Origin: Spinactinospora alkalitolerans
Lineage (GTDB): Bacteria; Actinomycetota; Actinomycetes; Streptosporangiales; Streptosporangiaceae
Length of the DNA: 64,000 bases
Assembly: GCF_013408795.1 (NCBI RefSeq)
Contig: NZ_JACCCC010000001.1
Coordinates: 6,324,001 to 6,388,000 of the forward strand
Direction of reading: 5' to 3'
Below the pieces are notes generated by a model. It was not told the origin of the DNA. It saw only the letters and a program-made list of their open reading frames with translations, and searched no databases. The translations under genes and the position numbers were made by a program. Of the stretch, positions 55,395 through 64,000 are shown piece after piece; position 1 is the first letter of the stretch; each line of letters opens with the position of its first letter.

Positions 55395-55442
55395 CGGCGG
55401 GAGGACGCCCGCGCGGCGTTCCGCACGGACGCCCTCCCGCCG
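55395..55442. terminator. Hairpin between convergent genes
   Basis: Arms CGGCGGGAGG and CCTCCCGCCG with further partial pairing flank a GC-rich loop. It sits between the LysE gene and the leftward SDR gene and can serve both. Confidence 0.65.
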
Positions 55443-55455
55443 CGCTCGCGCGGTC

Positions 55456-56190
55456 TCAGATGTTGGTGCCCGCGTCGACGGTCAGCACGGTGCCGGTGAT
55501 GTTGCGCCCGCCCTCCCCCGCGAGGTGGGCGACCGCCGCGGCGATGTCCTCGGGGAGGCTGTAGCGGCCGAGGGCGGAGAAGCCCCGCAATGTGTCGGCC
55601 GACTCCCCGTCGGCCGGGTTCATGTCCGTGTCCGTCGGGCCGGGGTTGACCAGGTTGGCGGTGATGCCCCGGTCCCCCAGGTCCCTGGCCAGCCCCCTGA
55701 CCATGCCGATCAGCGCCGACTTGCTCGCCGAGTAGAGCACGACACCCTTCATCGGCACGTGCTCGGCGAGGTTGCTGCCGATGGTGATGATCCGGCCTCC
55801 GGCCCCCATGTGGCCGGCCGCTGCCTGCGCCGCGACGAACGGCGCCCGCACGTGGATGCCGAGCGTGCGATCGATCTCCTCGACCGTGACGCCCTCCAGC
55901 GGACCGTTGGGGAAGATGCCGGCGTTGTTGACCAGGACGTCCAGCCCGCCGAATTCGGCGGCCGTCCGGTCGACCGCGTCGCGCACCGCGTCAGGGTCGG
56001 CGCTGTCTGCCTGGAGCGCCAGCCCGCGCCGACCGGTCTGCGCGATCTCCTCGGCGACGGCGTGCGCGCGGTCCTTGGAGCCCGCGTAGGTCAGCGCGAC
56101 GTCGAACCCGTCCCGCGCCAGCCTGCGCGCGGTCGCCGCGCCGATCCCCCTGCTCCCGCCGGTCACCAGTGCGGTCTTGCCCGTTCCCAT
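55456..56190 (-). CDS. SDR-family oxidoreductase
   Basis: This is a 244-residue enzyme starting at ATG 56190 after AAGGAGG. NAD(P)-binding TALVTGGSRGIGAATARRL, DVLVNNAGIFPNGPL, the catalytic Ser region IITIGSNLAEHVP and Tyr/Lys YSASKSALIGMV are intact. The end ITGTVLTVDAGTNI is typical of FabG-like members. It is divergent from a TetR gene with shared operators, so its expression is probably TetR-controlled and inducible. Substrate is unknown. Confidence 0.93.
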   Translation of the reverse strand: MGTGKTALVTGGSRGIGAATARRLARDGFDVALTYAGSKDRAHAVAEEIAQTGRRGLALQADSADPDAVRDAVDRTAAEFGGLDVLVNNAGIFPNGPLEGVTVEEIDRTLGIHVRAPFVAAQAAAGHMGAGGRIITIGSNLAEHVPMKGVVLYSASKSALIGMVRGLARDLGDRGITANLVNPGPTDTDMNPADGESADTLRGFSALGRYSLPEDIAAAVAHLAGEGGRNITGTVLTVDAGTNI

Positions 56191-56203
56191 GAACCCTCCT
56201 TTT

Positions 56204-56275
56204 TGTATCGATCGGTACATAATTAGAGCGCGACGTATGATGCAGAGTCAAGGGTTTTCTGTATCAGTCGGCACA
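56204..56275. promoter_or_regulatory. Two TetR-type operator copies
   Basis: TGTATCGATCGGTACA (56204-56219) is a near-perfect palindrome, and TGTATCAGTCGGCACA (56260-56275) is a related copy 56 bases away. They lie close to the SDR and TetR starts respectively. Confidence 0.75.
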
Positions 56276-56289
56276 AAAAAGGAGGGGCG

Positions 56290-56895
56290 GTGGCCGGACG
56301 AGGACGGCCGCGCGGCTTCGACCGCGACGCCGTGCTGCTGCGGGCGATGCGGGTGTTCTGGGAGAACGGCTACGAGGCGACCTCGGTGGCCGACCTCACC
56401 TCGGCCATGGGCATCAACTCACCCAGCCTCTACTCGGCGTTCGGCTCCAAGGAGGCGCTCTTCCGCGAGGCCGTCGAGATCTACAGCGCCACCGAGGGCT
56501 CCGGCTGGCGGCGCGCCCTCGACGAGGAGCCCACCGCCCGCGCGGCCGTCGAGGCCATGCTGCGGACCAACGCCGTCGCCTTCACCACTCCCGGCAGGCC
56601 CAGCGGCTGCATGATCGTGCTCGCGGCCACGAACTGCAGCGAGGACAACGCCGGCGTGCGCGACCTCCTCGCCGGGTACCGCAGCCGGGTGCACGCGTCC
56701 GTCCGGGAGCGCATCGAGCGGGGCGTCACCGAAGGCGACGTGCCCGGGGACGCCGACGCCGGGGCACTCGCGTCCTTCTACGACACCGTCCACAACGGCC
56801 TGTCGCTCCGGGCCCGCGACGGCGCGTCCTGCTCCGAGCTGCTCGGCGTGGTCGACTCCGCCATGGCGGCCTGGGGCGCTCTGACCGCGCGCTGA
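56290..56895 (+). CDS. TetR-family transcriptional regulator
   Basis: This is a 201-residue regulator starting at GTG 56290 after AAAGGAGG. The helix-turn-helix is FWENGYEATSVADLTSAMGI followed by NSPSLYSAFGSKEALFREAV, cited in part. The C-terminal ligand-binding domain includes GCMIVLAATNCSEDNAGVRD, a pattern seen in AcrR/YxaF-like members. It probably represses itself and the divergent SDR gene through the paired operators. Confidence 0.93.
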   Translation: MAGRGRPRGFDRDAVLLRAMRVFWENGYEATSVADLTSAMGINSPSLYSAFGSKEALFREAVEIYSATEGSGWRRALDEEPTARAAVEAMLRTNAVAFTTPGRPSGCMIVLAATNCSEDNAGVRDLLAGYRSRVHASVRERIERGVTEGDVPGDADAGALASFYDTVHNGLSLRARDGASCSELLGVVDSAMAAWGALTAR

Positions 56896-56923
56896 GCGGC
56901 GATCCGCCGCCGTGTCGGCACGT

Positions 56924-56949
56924 CGCCGTGTCGACCGGTCGACACGGCG
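56924..56949. terminator. 26-base perfect palindrome after the TetR gene
   Basis: CGCCGTGTCGACCGGTCGAC plus its completion forms a perfect inverted repeat, 29 bases after the TetR stop. Its arm shares GACACGGCGGC with the terminator at 34701. Confidence 0.65.
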
Positions 56950-56979
56950 GCTGGACCGGTGACGGGAAAGGGCGGGGAC

Positions 56980-57100
56980 CGTTTCCAGGTCCTGCTGCGG
57001 TCCTGCGGGCCTGACGAGGCTGTTGTCAGCGCGCCGGCGCTGGCGGCAGCCTTCCCGGGTCATGCGGTGGTGAACGGGAGGCTGCGACCGCAGCCTCCCG
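56980..57100 (+). repeat. Dispersed repeat R2, copy b with terminator hairpin
   Basis: This matches 11047-11145 closely. It ends in a 12-base perfect hairpin (CGGGAGGCTGCG, 57075-57086, with 57089-57100) just downstream of the leftward cca gene. Confidence 0.75.
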
Positions 57101-57115
57101 ACTCCCGTCGATGAC

Positions 57116-58657
57116 CTAGTCGGCGTGCTTCTCGGCCCAGCGGCGCAGTTCCTCGGCCGCGGCCTCCCTGCCCATCGGGCCGTTCTCCAGGCGCAGCTCC
57201 AGCAGGAACCGCCACGCCTTGCCGATCAGCGGGCCGGGGCCGATGCCGAGTATCTCCTGGATCTCGTTGCCGTTGAGGTCGGGGCGGATGCTGTTGAGCT
57301 CCTCCTCCTGCTCCAGCCGCTCGATGCGCCGCTCGATGTCGTCGTAGGCGCGCGCCAGGGCCGCGGCCTTGCGGCGGTTGCGGGTGGTGCAGTCCGCCCG
57401 CGTCAGCACGTGCAGGCGCTGCAGCAGCGGGCCTGCGTCGCGGGCGTAGCGGCGCACCGCCGAGTCGGTCCACTCCCCCTTGCCGTAGCCGTGGAAGCGC
57501 AGGTGCAGCGCGACCAGCTTGCTGACGTCGGCCACGACGTCCTTGGGGAAGCGCAGCGCGCTCAGCCGGTTCTTGCTCATCGACGCGCCCACCACCTCGT
57601 GGTGGTGGAACGTCACGCGGCCGCCGTCCTCGAAGGCGCGCGTCTTGGGCTTGCCCACGTCGTGCAGCAGCGCCGCCAGGCGGAGCACCAGGTCGGGCTG
57701 CATGCCCCGCTCCCGCTCCAGTTCCATGGCCTGGTCCAGCACCGTCAGGGAGTGCTCGTAGACGTCCTTGTGCCGGTGGTGCTCGTCGATCTCCAGCCGC
57801 AGCTTCGGGATCTCCGGCAGCACGTACTGCGCGACGCCCAGTTCGACCATGAGCTCGACGCCCGTGCGCGGGTCCGGGCTCAGCATCAGCTTGACCAGCT
57901 CGTCGCGGATCCGCTCGGCCGAGACGATCTTCAGGCGGTCGGCCATCCCCGCCGCGGCCTCCTTGACCTCCGGCGCGAGGGTGAAGCCGAGTTGGGCGGC
58001 GAAGCGGACGGCCCGCATGATGCGCAGCGGGTCGTCGCTGAAGGAGTCCTCGGGTCTGCCCGGCGTGCGCAGCCTGCGGCCGGCCAGGTCGGCGAGGCCG
58101 CCGAACGGGTCGGCGAATGCGTTGCCCGGCAACCGGGAGGCCATGGCGTTGACGGTGAAGTCGCGGCGGACGAGGTCCTCGTACAGCGAGTCGCCGTAGC
58201 TCACCTCGGGCTTGCGCGACTTCGGCTGGTAGGCCTCGCTGCGGTAGGTGGTGATCTCCAACTGGTAGCCGCCCTTGCGCAGCCCGACGGTGCCGAAGTC
58301 GATCCCCACGGTCCAGACGGCGTCGGCCCACCCCTCGACGGTCTCCAGGATGCGCTGCGGGACGGCGTCGGTGGTGAGGTCGATGTCGTGCACCTCCCGG
58401 CCCAGCAGGGCGTCGCGCACGGGCCCGCCGACGATCGCCAGTTCGTGCCCGTTCGCCGCGAAGCGCCGCCCCAGCTCGTCGGCGATCGTGTCGATCGAGC
58501 CCAGCAGCTCGGCGATCGCGGCGCGCTGCTCACCCGTCAGCGGCTGCTCACCCGTCGGCTCGGGACCCGATCCGCTCGCGGGGACGGGGCCCTGGGCCGC
58601 CTCGGTGGTCCGGGGGTCTTGGCTTTCGCCGGGAAACGCGGTGTTCGACACAGGCAC
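57116..58657 (-). CDS. cca: CCA tRNA nucleotidyltransferase
   Basis: This is a 513-residue enzyme that adds CCA to tRNA 3' ends. The nucleotidyltransferase domain has AIVGGPVRDALLGREVHDID with the LTTDA follow-on and a second RRDFTVNAMA. An HD domain follows with LRLAALLHDVGKPKTRAF. I place the start at GTG 58657 (GTG 58651 possible). No ribosome-binding site is evident, and TAATCT lies a few bases upstream, so the mRNA may be leaderless. This gene near murJ is the typical actinobacterial arrangement. Confidence 0.95.
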   Translation of the reverse strand: MPVSNTAFPGESQDPRTTEAAQGPVPASGSGPEPTGEQPLTGEQRAAIAELLGSIDTIADELGRRFAANGHELAIVGGPVRDALLGREVHDIDLTTDAVPQRILETVEGWADAVWTVGIDFGTVGLRKGGYQLEITTYRSEAYQPKSRKPEVSYGDSLYEDLVRRDFTVNAMASRLPGNAFADPFGGLADLAGRRLRTPGRPEDSFSDDPLRIMRAVRFAAQLGFTLAPEVKEAAAGMADRLKIVSAERIRDELVKLMLSPDPRTGVELMVELGVAQYVLPEIPKLRLEIDEHHRHKDVYEHSLTVLDQAMELERERGMQPDLVLRLAALLHDVGKPKTRAFEDGGRVTFHHHEVVGASMSKNRLSALRFPKDVVADVSKLVALHLRFHGYGKGEWTDSAVRRYARDAGPLLQRLHVLTRADCTTRNRRKAAALARAYDDIERRIERLEQEEELNSIRPDLNGNEIQEILGIGPGPLIGKAWRFLLELRLENGPMGREAAAEELRRWAEKHAD

Positions 58658-59096
58658 AGAGATTAGGTGGCCCGGCCCCGTCGTGCGAATCGGTGAAGAC
58701 CGCCGCGACCGCGCGCTCCCGGCCGCGTGACCTGGATCGCCGGGGACGCCGCGGCGGCGCACGGCCGGGAAGCTTCGAAAAGTCGGTCGCGGAGACGGTA
58801 TCGTCGGACCAGGCCGGCGCGACCGGCCGTGGCGTTCCCGCCGGTGCCGTCCTTCCCGCTTCGGCGGTCCCCGTCGTAGCGGCACCTTCGGCGCCACCGC
58901 GGCGCGCCACCCGACCACCAACAGATGACCAGCCTGAAGAACGTCGCTTCGGCACCTCCGCCGCTGTTCACAGCGGCCTTACAGCGATGCTCACAGCCTT
59001 GGGCGACCGACGGTGCGCTCGAAGCTCGTGGTCTCACCACTTCACGTGATACCGCCGGTTGGCCATTGGCAACCCGATTCGGAAAATCCCAGAGGC

Positions 59097-61598
59097 GTGC
59101 GTCGAATTGCTCATCTAGGCGCGGTCACGGCCACGGCCCTCGCGCTGGTTCCGGCACTGGCCGCGTTCCAACCTGCCCACAACGCCCCCGGCGAGCCCGC
59201 CGCCGCGCCGTCGGCCGACGGCGCCGCCGACGAGGCCGCTCCGCTGATCGTCGAGGGGATCACCCCGCAGGCCGTCGACGAGGAGAGCACGGTGACGGTC
59301 ACCGGGCGGATCACCAACACCACGGACGAGCCCCTCACCGACGTCTCCGTGCGCCTGCGCTACTCCTCCTACCCGCTGAGCGGCCGCGACGCGCTGGACT
59401 CCCACGCCGGCGGCGAGGGACGGGAGCCGCAGGCGTTGGGCCCGACCCTCACCCTCGACCAGGAGCTGGCGCCGGACGCCTCGGCGCCCTACGAGCTGGA
59501 GGCCGATGCCGAGGATCTCGGGCTCGACGGCGGCTTCGGCGTGTACCCGCTGACGGTCGACGCCGTGGACGGGGCCGGGGAGCGCATCGGCGCGCAGAAC
59601 ACGTTCCTGCCCTACACCGCCGGCGGCGACGTCGACCCCATCGAGGTCGCCTGGCTGTGGCCCCTGATGGACAGCCCCCAGCGCACCGACGACGACACCT
59701 ACCTGGACAACGGGCTCGACGCGTCGCTGGCGCCCGACGGCCGACTCGGTCGGCTGCTGAGCGCCGGCGCCCAGAGCGGGGCCCTCAGCGAGGAGCTCAC
59801 CGAAGAAGAGGGGGCGGAAGGCGCCGGTGAGGGCGCCGATCAGGACCAGGACACCGAGGACGACGGGAACGGCGACGGCGGCGACGCCGGAGGCGGGGGC
59901 TCCGACGCCGCGGAGGACGGGGCCGCGCCGGACGACGCGGCCGGCGACGTGCCGATCACCTGGGCGGTCGACCCCGGTCTGCTCGACGACGTCGACCGCC
60001 TCTCCTCGGCCGGCTACCAGGTGCTGGACGGGTCCGCGCAGACCGACCCCGACGACCCGGACTCCAGCCTGCAGGACCACGAGGCCAGCACGAACGCGCA
60101 GATGTGGCTGGAGCAGGCCAACGCGGTCATCGGCGACGACCCGATGCTGGCCACCCCCTACGCCACCCCCGACATCGCGGCGCTGCTGGAGGCCGGCCTG
60201 GAGGACGACGCCGACGACGCGGTCTCCCTGGGTCGGCAGACCGTCCAGCGGGTGCTGGGCCGCTCCGCCGACCCGAGCCTTGCCTGGCCCGCCGACGGCC
60301 TCATGAACGCGGCCACCCGCGACTTCCTCAGCGCGAACGGCGCGGAGTCCTTCGTTCTCGGCGACGACGCGATGCCGGCCCAGCCGTGGGTCCAGCACAC
60401 CCCCACGGCAGCGGCGAACCTGCCGGTGGAGGACGCCGAGGAGGACGCCACCGCACTGGTGGCCGACAGCGGGCTGACCGACGTGCTCGCTCAGGACAGC
60501 AGCGGACCGGGTGGGAGCGCCCTCGCCCGGCAGCGGTTCGCGGCGGAGACCGCGATGATCACCGCCGAGCGGCCGGGCACCTCGCGCACGGTCGTGGCGG
60601 CCCCGCCCCGCGACTGGAACCCGGCCCCCGGGCTCGCCGAGGACCTGCTCGAAGCCAGCGACGACCTCCCGTGGCTGGACCCCGTGGCGCTGACCGACAT
60701 CGAGGGCGGCGACGCCGCCGGGCAGGACCGCCAGGAGCTGACCTACGCCGGGCAGGGCGCCGATGCCGAACTCAGCGGCGACCACCTCGACCGCGTCAAG
60801 GAGATCCGCAGCGACATCCGGCTGTTCAACAGCATCCTGGCCGACGACGAGGACCCGTTCCGCCCCGCCGTCCTGCGACTGGAGTCGGCCTGGTGGCGCG
60901 GGGAGGAGGAGACGGCGGCGCAACTGCGCACCAGGGTGGCCGCATCGGTGCGCGAGACCAAGTCCCAGGTCCGGGTCATGTCCGGCGAGCCGGTGACGCT
61001 GGCCAGCAAGAACGGCACGCTCGGCATCCTGGTGGCCAACGACCTGAGCGACCACCCGGTCACCGTGCACCTGTCGATCTTCTCGGAGAACTCCGAACGG
61101 CTGTCGATCGGCCGCTTCGACAACTCGATGGAGATCGGCCCCGGCGGCAAGACAACGGTCTACGTTCCGCTTTCGGCCAAGATCAACGGCCGCACCGTGC
61201 TGCACATGAGCCTGCACAACGCCGACGGCGAACCGATCAGCTCCGAAGAGGTCACCACCCCGGTCAACGTCACGGGCCTGGGAACCAGCGCGCTGCTCAT
61301 CAGCGGCGCGGCGGCGTTGGTGCTGATCGTGGCCCTTGCGCCGCGCGCACTGCGCAGGTGGGCCCGTAAGCGCAGGAGGCGGGCGTCGGCGTCCGCCGGC
61401 GCGCGGGTCGGGACCGCCCGGATGATCTCAGGGACGGCGGCCCCCGGCGCCGGGGAGGGTGCCGAGGACGGCGATCCGCCGGTCGGGGAGGACGATGCTG
61501 CCGCCGCACCGGACGCGATGCCCCACAATGGCAGTGAGCCGTCCGGTGACCGACCGGACTCCTCCGCCGACTCCACGGACGGGTCCCGGCCCCAGTAG
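59097..61598 (+). CDS. DUF6049-family secreted membrane-anchored protein
   Basis: This is an 833-residue protein. I prefer GTG 59097, which gives a clean signal peptide (VRRIAHLGAVTATALALVPA). An Ig-like beta domain (about 45-120, ESTVTVTGRITNTTDEPLTD) is followed by a glycosyl hydrolase/deacetylase-like barrel region with WAVDPGLLDDVDRLSSAGYQ. It is interrupted by an acidic low-complexity insert, then a C-terminal beta domain, one transmembrane helix (about 745-768) and a basic tail. DUF6049 genes lie between cca and murJ in many actinobacteria, suggesting a wall-related role that is not established. Confidence 0.85.
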   Translation: MRRIAHLGAVTATALALVPALAAFQPAHNAPGEPAAAPSADGAADEAAPLIVEGITPQAVDEESTVTVTGRITNTTDEPLTDVSVRLRYSSYPLSGRDALDSHAGGEGREPQALGPTLTLDQELAPDASAPYELEADAEDLGLDGGFGVYPLTVDAVDGAGERIGAQNTFLPYTAGGDVDPIEVAWLWPLMDSPQRTDDDTYLDNGLDASLAPDGRLGRLLSAGAQSGALSEELTEEEGAEGAGEGADQDQDTEDDGNGDGGDAGGGGSDAAEDGAAPDDAAGDVPITWAVDPGLLDDVDRLSSAGYQVLDGSAQTDPDDPDSSLQDHEASTNAQMWLEQANAVIGDDPMLATPYATPDIAALLEAGLEDDADDAVSLGRQTVQRVLGRSADPSLAWPADGLMNAATRDFLSANGAESFVLGDDAMPAQPWVQHTPTAAANLPVEDAEEDATALVADSGLTDVLAQDSSGPGGSALARQRFAAETAMITAERPGTSRTVVAAPPRDWNPAPGLAEDLLEASDDLPWLDPVALTDIEGGDAAGQDRQELTYAGQGADAELSGDHLDRVKEIRSDIRLFNSILADDEDPFRPAVLRLESAWWRGEEETAAQLRTRVAASVRETKSQVRVMSGEPVTLASKNGTLGILVANDLSDHPVTVHLSIFSENSERLSIGRFDNSMEIGPGGKTTVYVPLSAKINGRTVLHMSLHNADGEPISSEEVTTPVNVTGLGTSALLISGAAALVLIVALAPRALRRWARKRRRRASASAGARVGTARMISGTAAPGAGEGAEDGDPPVGEDDAAAAPDAMPHNGSEPSGDRPDSSADSTDGSRPQ

Positions 61599-61708
61599 CG
61601 GGCGGTCCCCGTCGGGAACCTCGGTGATCTCGGGCTTGAGTTCCGACCTTGACCACCGGGGTCTTCGACCTCAGCCGAAGGAGGGATCCGCGGTGACCGG
61701 GCGATCCT

Positions 61709-61873
61709 CTCGCGTGGCCGAAGGCCCATTGCAGGGATCGCACCGGCGCCGCGCCGCCCACGCCGCCACCATGGGCATCAGATCGAAACCATGGTTTCGG
61801 TGTGCGCCCAAAGCAAGAGGTCTGCTTCGCGCGCGGGTGGTCGATTCCTTTCAGGGGTCTTCGGCCACGCGAG
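61709..61873. repeat. Symmetrical 165-base inverted-repeat element
   Basis: Perfect 15-base arms (CTCGCGTGGCCGAAG, 61709-61723; complement at 61859-61873) are equidistant from a central perfect palindrome CGAAACCATGGTTTCG (61784-61799). The inner flanks also pair partially. It fills the gap between the DUF6049 and murJ genes; the rest of 61599-62012 shows no gene. Confidence 0.65.
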
Positions 61874-62012
61874 GGAACGCCCACTCGCACGCCTGCTCCA
61901 TCCTGGGGCAGGCGTTAAACCCTGAGGCCCGGGGTTGAAGCTCAAAGCCGAGACCGCCGGGAGAGAAGACGACAGGCGCGCCCGCGGACGCCGCCTCATC
62001 CGAAAGGAGCCG

Positions 62013-63728
62013 ATGCCGGTGGCGACCGAGACCACGAACGGCAGCAAAGACCCCGACGCGCCTTCGGAGGGCGCGGGCGCCGCGAACTCCGGGGGCCGCT
62101 CCTCCGGCGGCATGATGCGCTCCAGCGCCGTCATGGCCGCGGGCACGATGGTGTCGCGCGTGACGGGGTTCGTCCGGACCATCGTGCTCGCGGCGGCGCT
62201 GGGCACCCAGTTGCTCGGCGACGCCTACAACACGGCGAACACGATTCCGTTCGTCATCAACGACCTGCTCATCGGCGGCCTGATGGCCAGCGTCATCGTG
62301 CCGTTCCTGGTCAGGCGGCGCAAGCGCGACGCCGATGGCGGCACCGCGACCGAGAACAGGCTGTTCACCGGGGCGGTGCTGCTGCTGTTCGTGATCACGG
62401 CGGCCGCGATCGCGGCCGCCGAGCTGCTCATCCGGCTGTACGCGGGCGAGTTCGCACCGGCCCAGGCCGAGACCTCGATCTACCTGGCGCGCTTCCTGCT
62501 GGCGCAGATCTTCTTCGTCGGGCTGAGCGGCCTGATCAGCGCGATGCTCAACACCCGGGACAAGTTCGGCGCGCCGGTGTGGGCGCCCGTCCTGAACAAC
62601 CTCGTGATCATCTCCGTCGGCGCCTTGTTCCTGTGGATCGCCGGACCGGGCCGCACCCCGGAGACGGTGACCCAGGGCGAGCTCACCCTGCTCGGCCTGG
62701 GCACGAGCTGCGGCATGGCGCTGCAGACCGTGGTGCTGCTGGGCTCCCTGTGGCGCGCCGGATTCCGCTGGCGGCCCCGGCTGGACCTGCGCGGCTCCGG
62801 CCTGGGCGAGGCGCTGCGCACGGCCGGCTGGATGATGCTCTACACGCTGATGACCCAGGTGGGCTTCTTGATCACCACCAACATCGCCACCCGGGCGGGT
62901 GTGGCCAGCGTGCGCAGCGGCGAGGCGGTGGGCGCCGGCATCACCGCCTACAACTACGCCTACCAGCTCTTCCAGCTTCCCTACGCGATCATCGCGGTCT
63001 CGCTGATCACGGTGCTGCTGCCGCAGATGAGCGGGTTCGCCGCCGACGGGCGCTGGGACGAGGTGCGCTCCGGGTTCTCCCGGACGCTGCGGGTCTCGGC
63101 GCTGATCCTGGTCCCGCTGGGGCTGGCGCTGGCGCTGTACGCGGTGCAGCTCTCGATCCTGGTGTTCGCCCGGGGCAACACCTCGGCGGCCGACGCGCAG
63201 AACATCGGCACCGTCCTCGCCGCCATGGCGCTCGGCCTGGTGCCGTTCACGATCTTCCAGTTGATGCTGCGGGTCTTCTACGCCCTCGGCGACACCAGGA
63301 CGCCCGCGCTGATCAGCATCGCCAACGTGGCCGTGCACGGCGCGCTGGCCGTCACCGCCTACCTCGTGCTGCCGCCGGACCAGGTCGTGGTGGGCGTCGC
63401 CGCCGGGTTCATGGCCTCGTTCCTCTCCGGCCTGCTCATCGCCGGTGCGATCCTGAGCCGGCGACTGGGCGGACTTGACGGGCGGCGCATCTTTGGCACA
63501 TTGTTGCGGCTGCACCTGGCCGCGGTACCGAGCATCGCCGCCGGCGTCGGCGTCCTGTGGTTCTTCACCGACCGGTTCGGCGAGGGCCTGGCCACGAACC
63601 TCGGAGCGCCCGTCACCGGTTGCGCGGTCGGTGCGCTGCTCTTCGTGCTGTTCGCCAAACTGCTGCGGGTCCGTGAGCTGAGTTCGGTGGTGGAGCTGGT
63701 GCGCGCCCGGGTGTCGCGGCGCGGCTGA
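62013..63728 (+). CDS. murJ: Lipid II flippase MurJ
   Basis: This is a 571-residue membrane protein of the MviN family with about fourteen helices. I choose ATG 62013 after AAAGGAG. Landmarks are SSAVMAAGTMVSRVTGFVRT near the N-terminus, NTANTIPFVINDLLIGGLMA, FQLPYAIIAVSLITVLLPQM and FYALGDTRTP. It flips lipid-linked peptidoglycan precursor across the membrane. The N-terminal 35 residues are polar and probably cytoplasmic. Confidence 0.95.
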   Translation: MPVATETTNGSKDPDAPSEGAGAANSGGRSSGGMMRSSAVMAAGTMVSRVTGFVRTIVLAAALGTQLLGDAYNTANTIPFVINDLLIGGLMASVIVPFLVRRRKRDADGGTATENRLFTGAVLLLFVITAAAIAAAELLIRLYAGEFAPAQAETSIYLARFLLAQIFFVGLSGLISAMLNTRDKFGAPVWAPVLNNLVIISVGALFLWIAGPGRTPETVTQGELTLLGLGTSCGMALQTVVLLGSLWRAGFRWRPRLDLRGSGLGEALRTAGWMMLYTLMTQVGFLITTNIATRAGVASVRSGEAVGAGITAYNYAYQLFQLPYAIIAVSLITVLLPQMSGFAADGRWDEVRSGFSRTLRVSALILVPLGLALALYAVQLSILVFARGNTSAADAQNIGTVLAAMALGLVPFTIFQLMLRVFYALGDTRTPALISIANVAVHGALAVTAYLVLPPDQVVVGVAAGFMASFLSGLLIAGAILSRRLGGLDGRRIFGTLLRLHLAAVPSIAAGVGVLWFFTDRFGEGLATNLGAPVTGCAVGALLFVLFAKLLRVRELSSVVELVRARVSRRG

Positions 63729-63817
63729 CCGGCGGCCCCCGCCCTCCCGACGGCGCCGCGTCCCCCCTGACCCCCGCGGCACGGCGCCGCAGGTCCCGAA
63801 CAAGGAAGATCCGCACG

Positions 63818-64000
63818 GTGCTGGACGACAACCCCGAGCACACGAAACCGCGGTCCCGGCGCCTCCCCATGCCCGAGGAGATGCTCGACGCGGTCGAGCG
63901 GTCGGAGCCGGCGACCGAGCCGGAGCCCGGCCTCGTCCCGCGGCACGACCCCAGTGACGTCGGCGACCTCGGGACCGCCGACCGGCCCGGCGAAGAGGGC
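63818..64000 (+). CDS. N-terminus of gene downstream of murJ, cut by window edge
   Basis: An open frame of 61 codons starts at GTG 63818 after AAGGAAG and runs off the window. The sequence is polar and acidic (RRLPMPEEMLDAVERSEPAT), probably a disordered tail. In actinobacteria the gene after murJ usually encodes a kinase-like protein (fused to MviN in Mycobacterium tuberculosis). That identity is inferred from position only. Confidence 0.55.
   Translation, partial: MLDDNPEHTKPRSRRLPMPEEMLDAVERSEPATEPEPGLVPRHDPSDVGDLGTADRPGEEG

Noticed and set aside
57125-58666. Plus-strand open frame opposite cca
   Set aside because: It is a shadow of the conserved nucleotidyltransferase; no domain or ribosome-binding site.
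59035-59055. Possible second parS site
   Set aside because: Only TTCACGTGAT matches; the outer bases of the consensus differ on both sides.

Overview
This window comes from a high-GC actinobacterial chromosome. Base composition, frequent GTG starts, gene families (XRE/DUF5753 with DUF397, DUF6879, SMI1/KNR4, tadA-associated proteins) and gene order point to a Nocardiopsis/Streptomonospora-like (Nocardiopsaceae) organism. The family placement is inference. The second half is conserved core chromosome of the type found near oriC: dnaB, rplI-rpsR-ssb-rpsF, a class A penicillin-binding protein, a PadR regulator with ino1, cca, a DUF6049 protein and murJ. A consensus parS site and a DnaA-box cluster support origin proximity.

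Layout. Positions 1-5.2 kb are accessory: the start of an XRE regulator leaving the window to the left, two unknown coding sequences, two tiny peptide ORFs, and a coupled block of a 73-aa protein, a DUF6879 protein, an NB-ARC/TPR STAND ATPase and a second DUF6879 protein. The STAND protein has a short RHIM/amyloid-like motif at its N-terminus. From 5.8 to 22 kb lie membrane proteins, a 1396-aa DUF4132-type protein, a membrane Ser/Thr kinase, a phosphoribosyltransferase, an SMI1/KNR4 protein, lipoproteins and a truncated SDR. From 22 to 24.6 kb is a regulatory module of HATPase, XRE/DUF5753 and DUF397 with a palindromic operator. From 24.7 to 28.2 kb is an MmeI-like restriction-modification gene with a small partner, framed by a 41-bp perfect direct repeat beside tRNA-Ser(CGA).

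From 28 to 39 kb come tadA with two associated paralogues, upp, several small or membrane proteins, a haloalkane dehalogenase-like hydrolase, lipoproteins, a VOC protein, a methyltransferase and an OmpA-like lipoprotein. Decayed remnants (GntR/membrane fusion, DUF998 tail) sit between them. From 39.9 to 64 kb is the core block. Its dnaB carries a 135-aa mini-intein with class 3 features in the Walker A loop.

Non-coding structure is unusually rich. Two dispersed repeat families (R1, about 40-170 bp, six sites; R2, about 100 bp, three sites) lie in intergenic gaps, often at gene ends. Other elements are long perfect hairpins, a 40-bp perfect palindrome centred on parS, and a 165-bp symmetrical inverted repeat upstream of murJ. 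No rRNA, CRISPR array, intact transposase or integrase was found.
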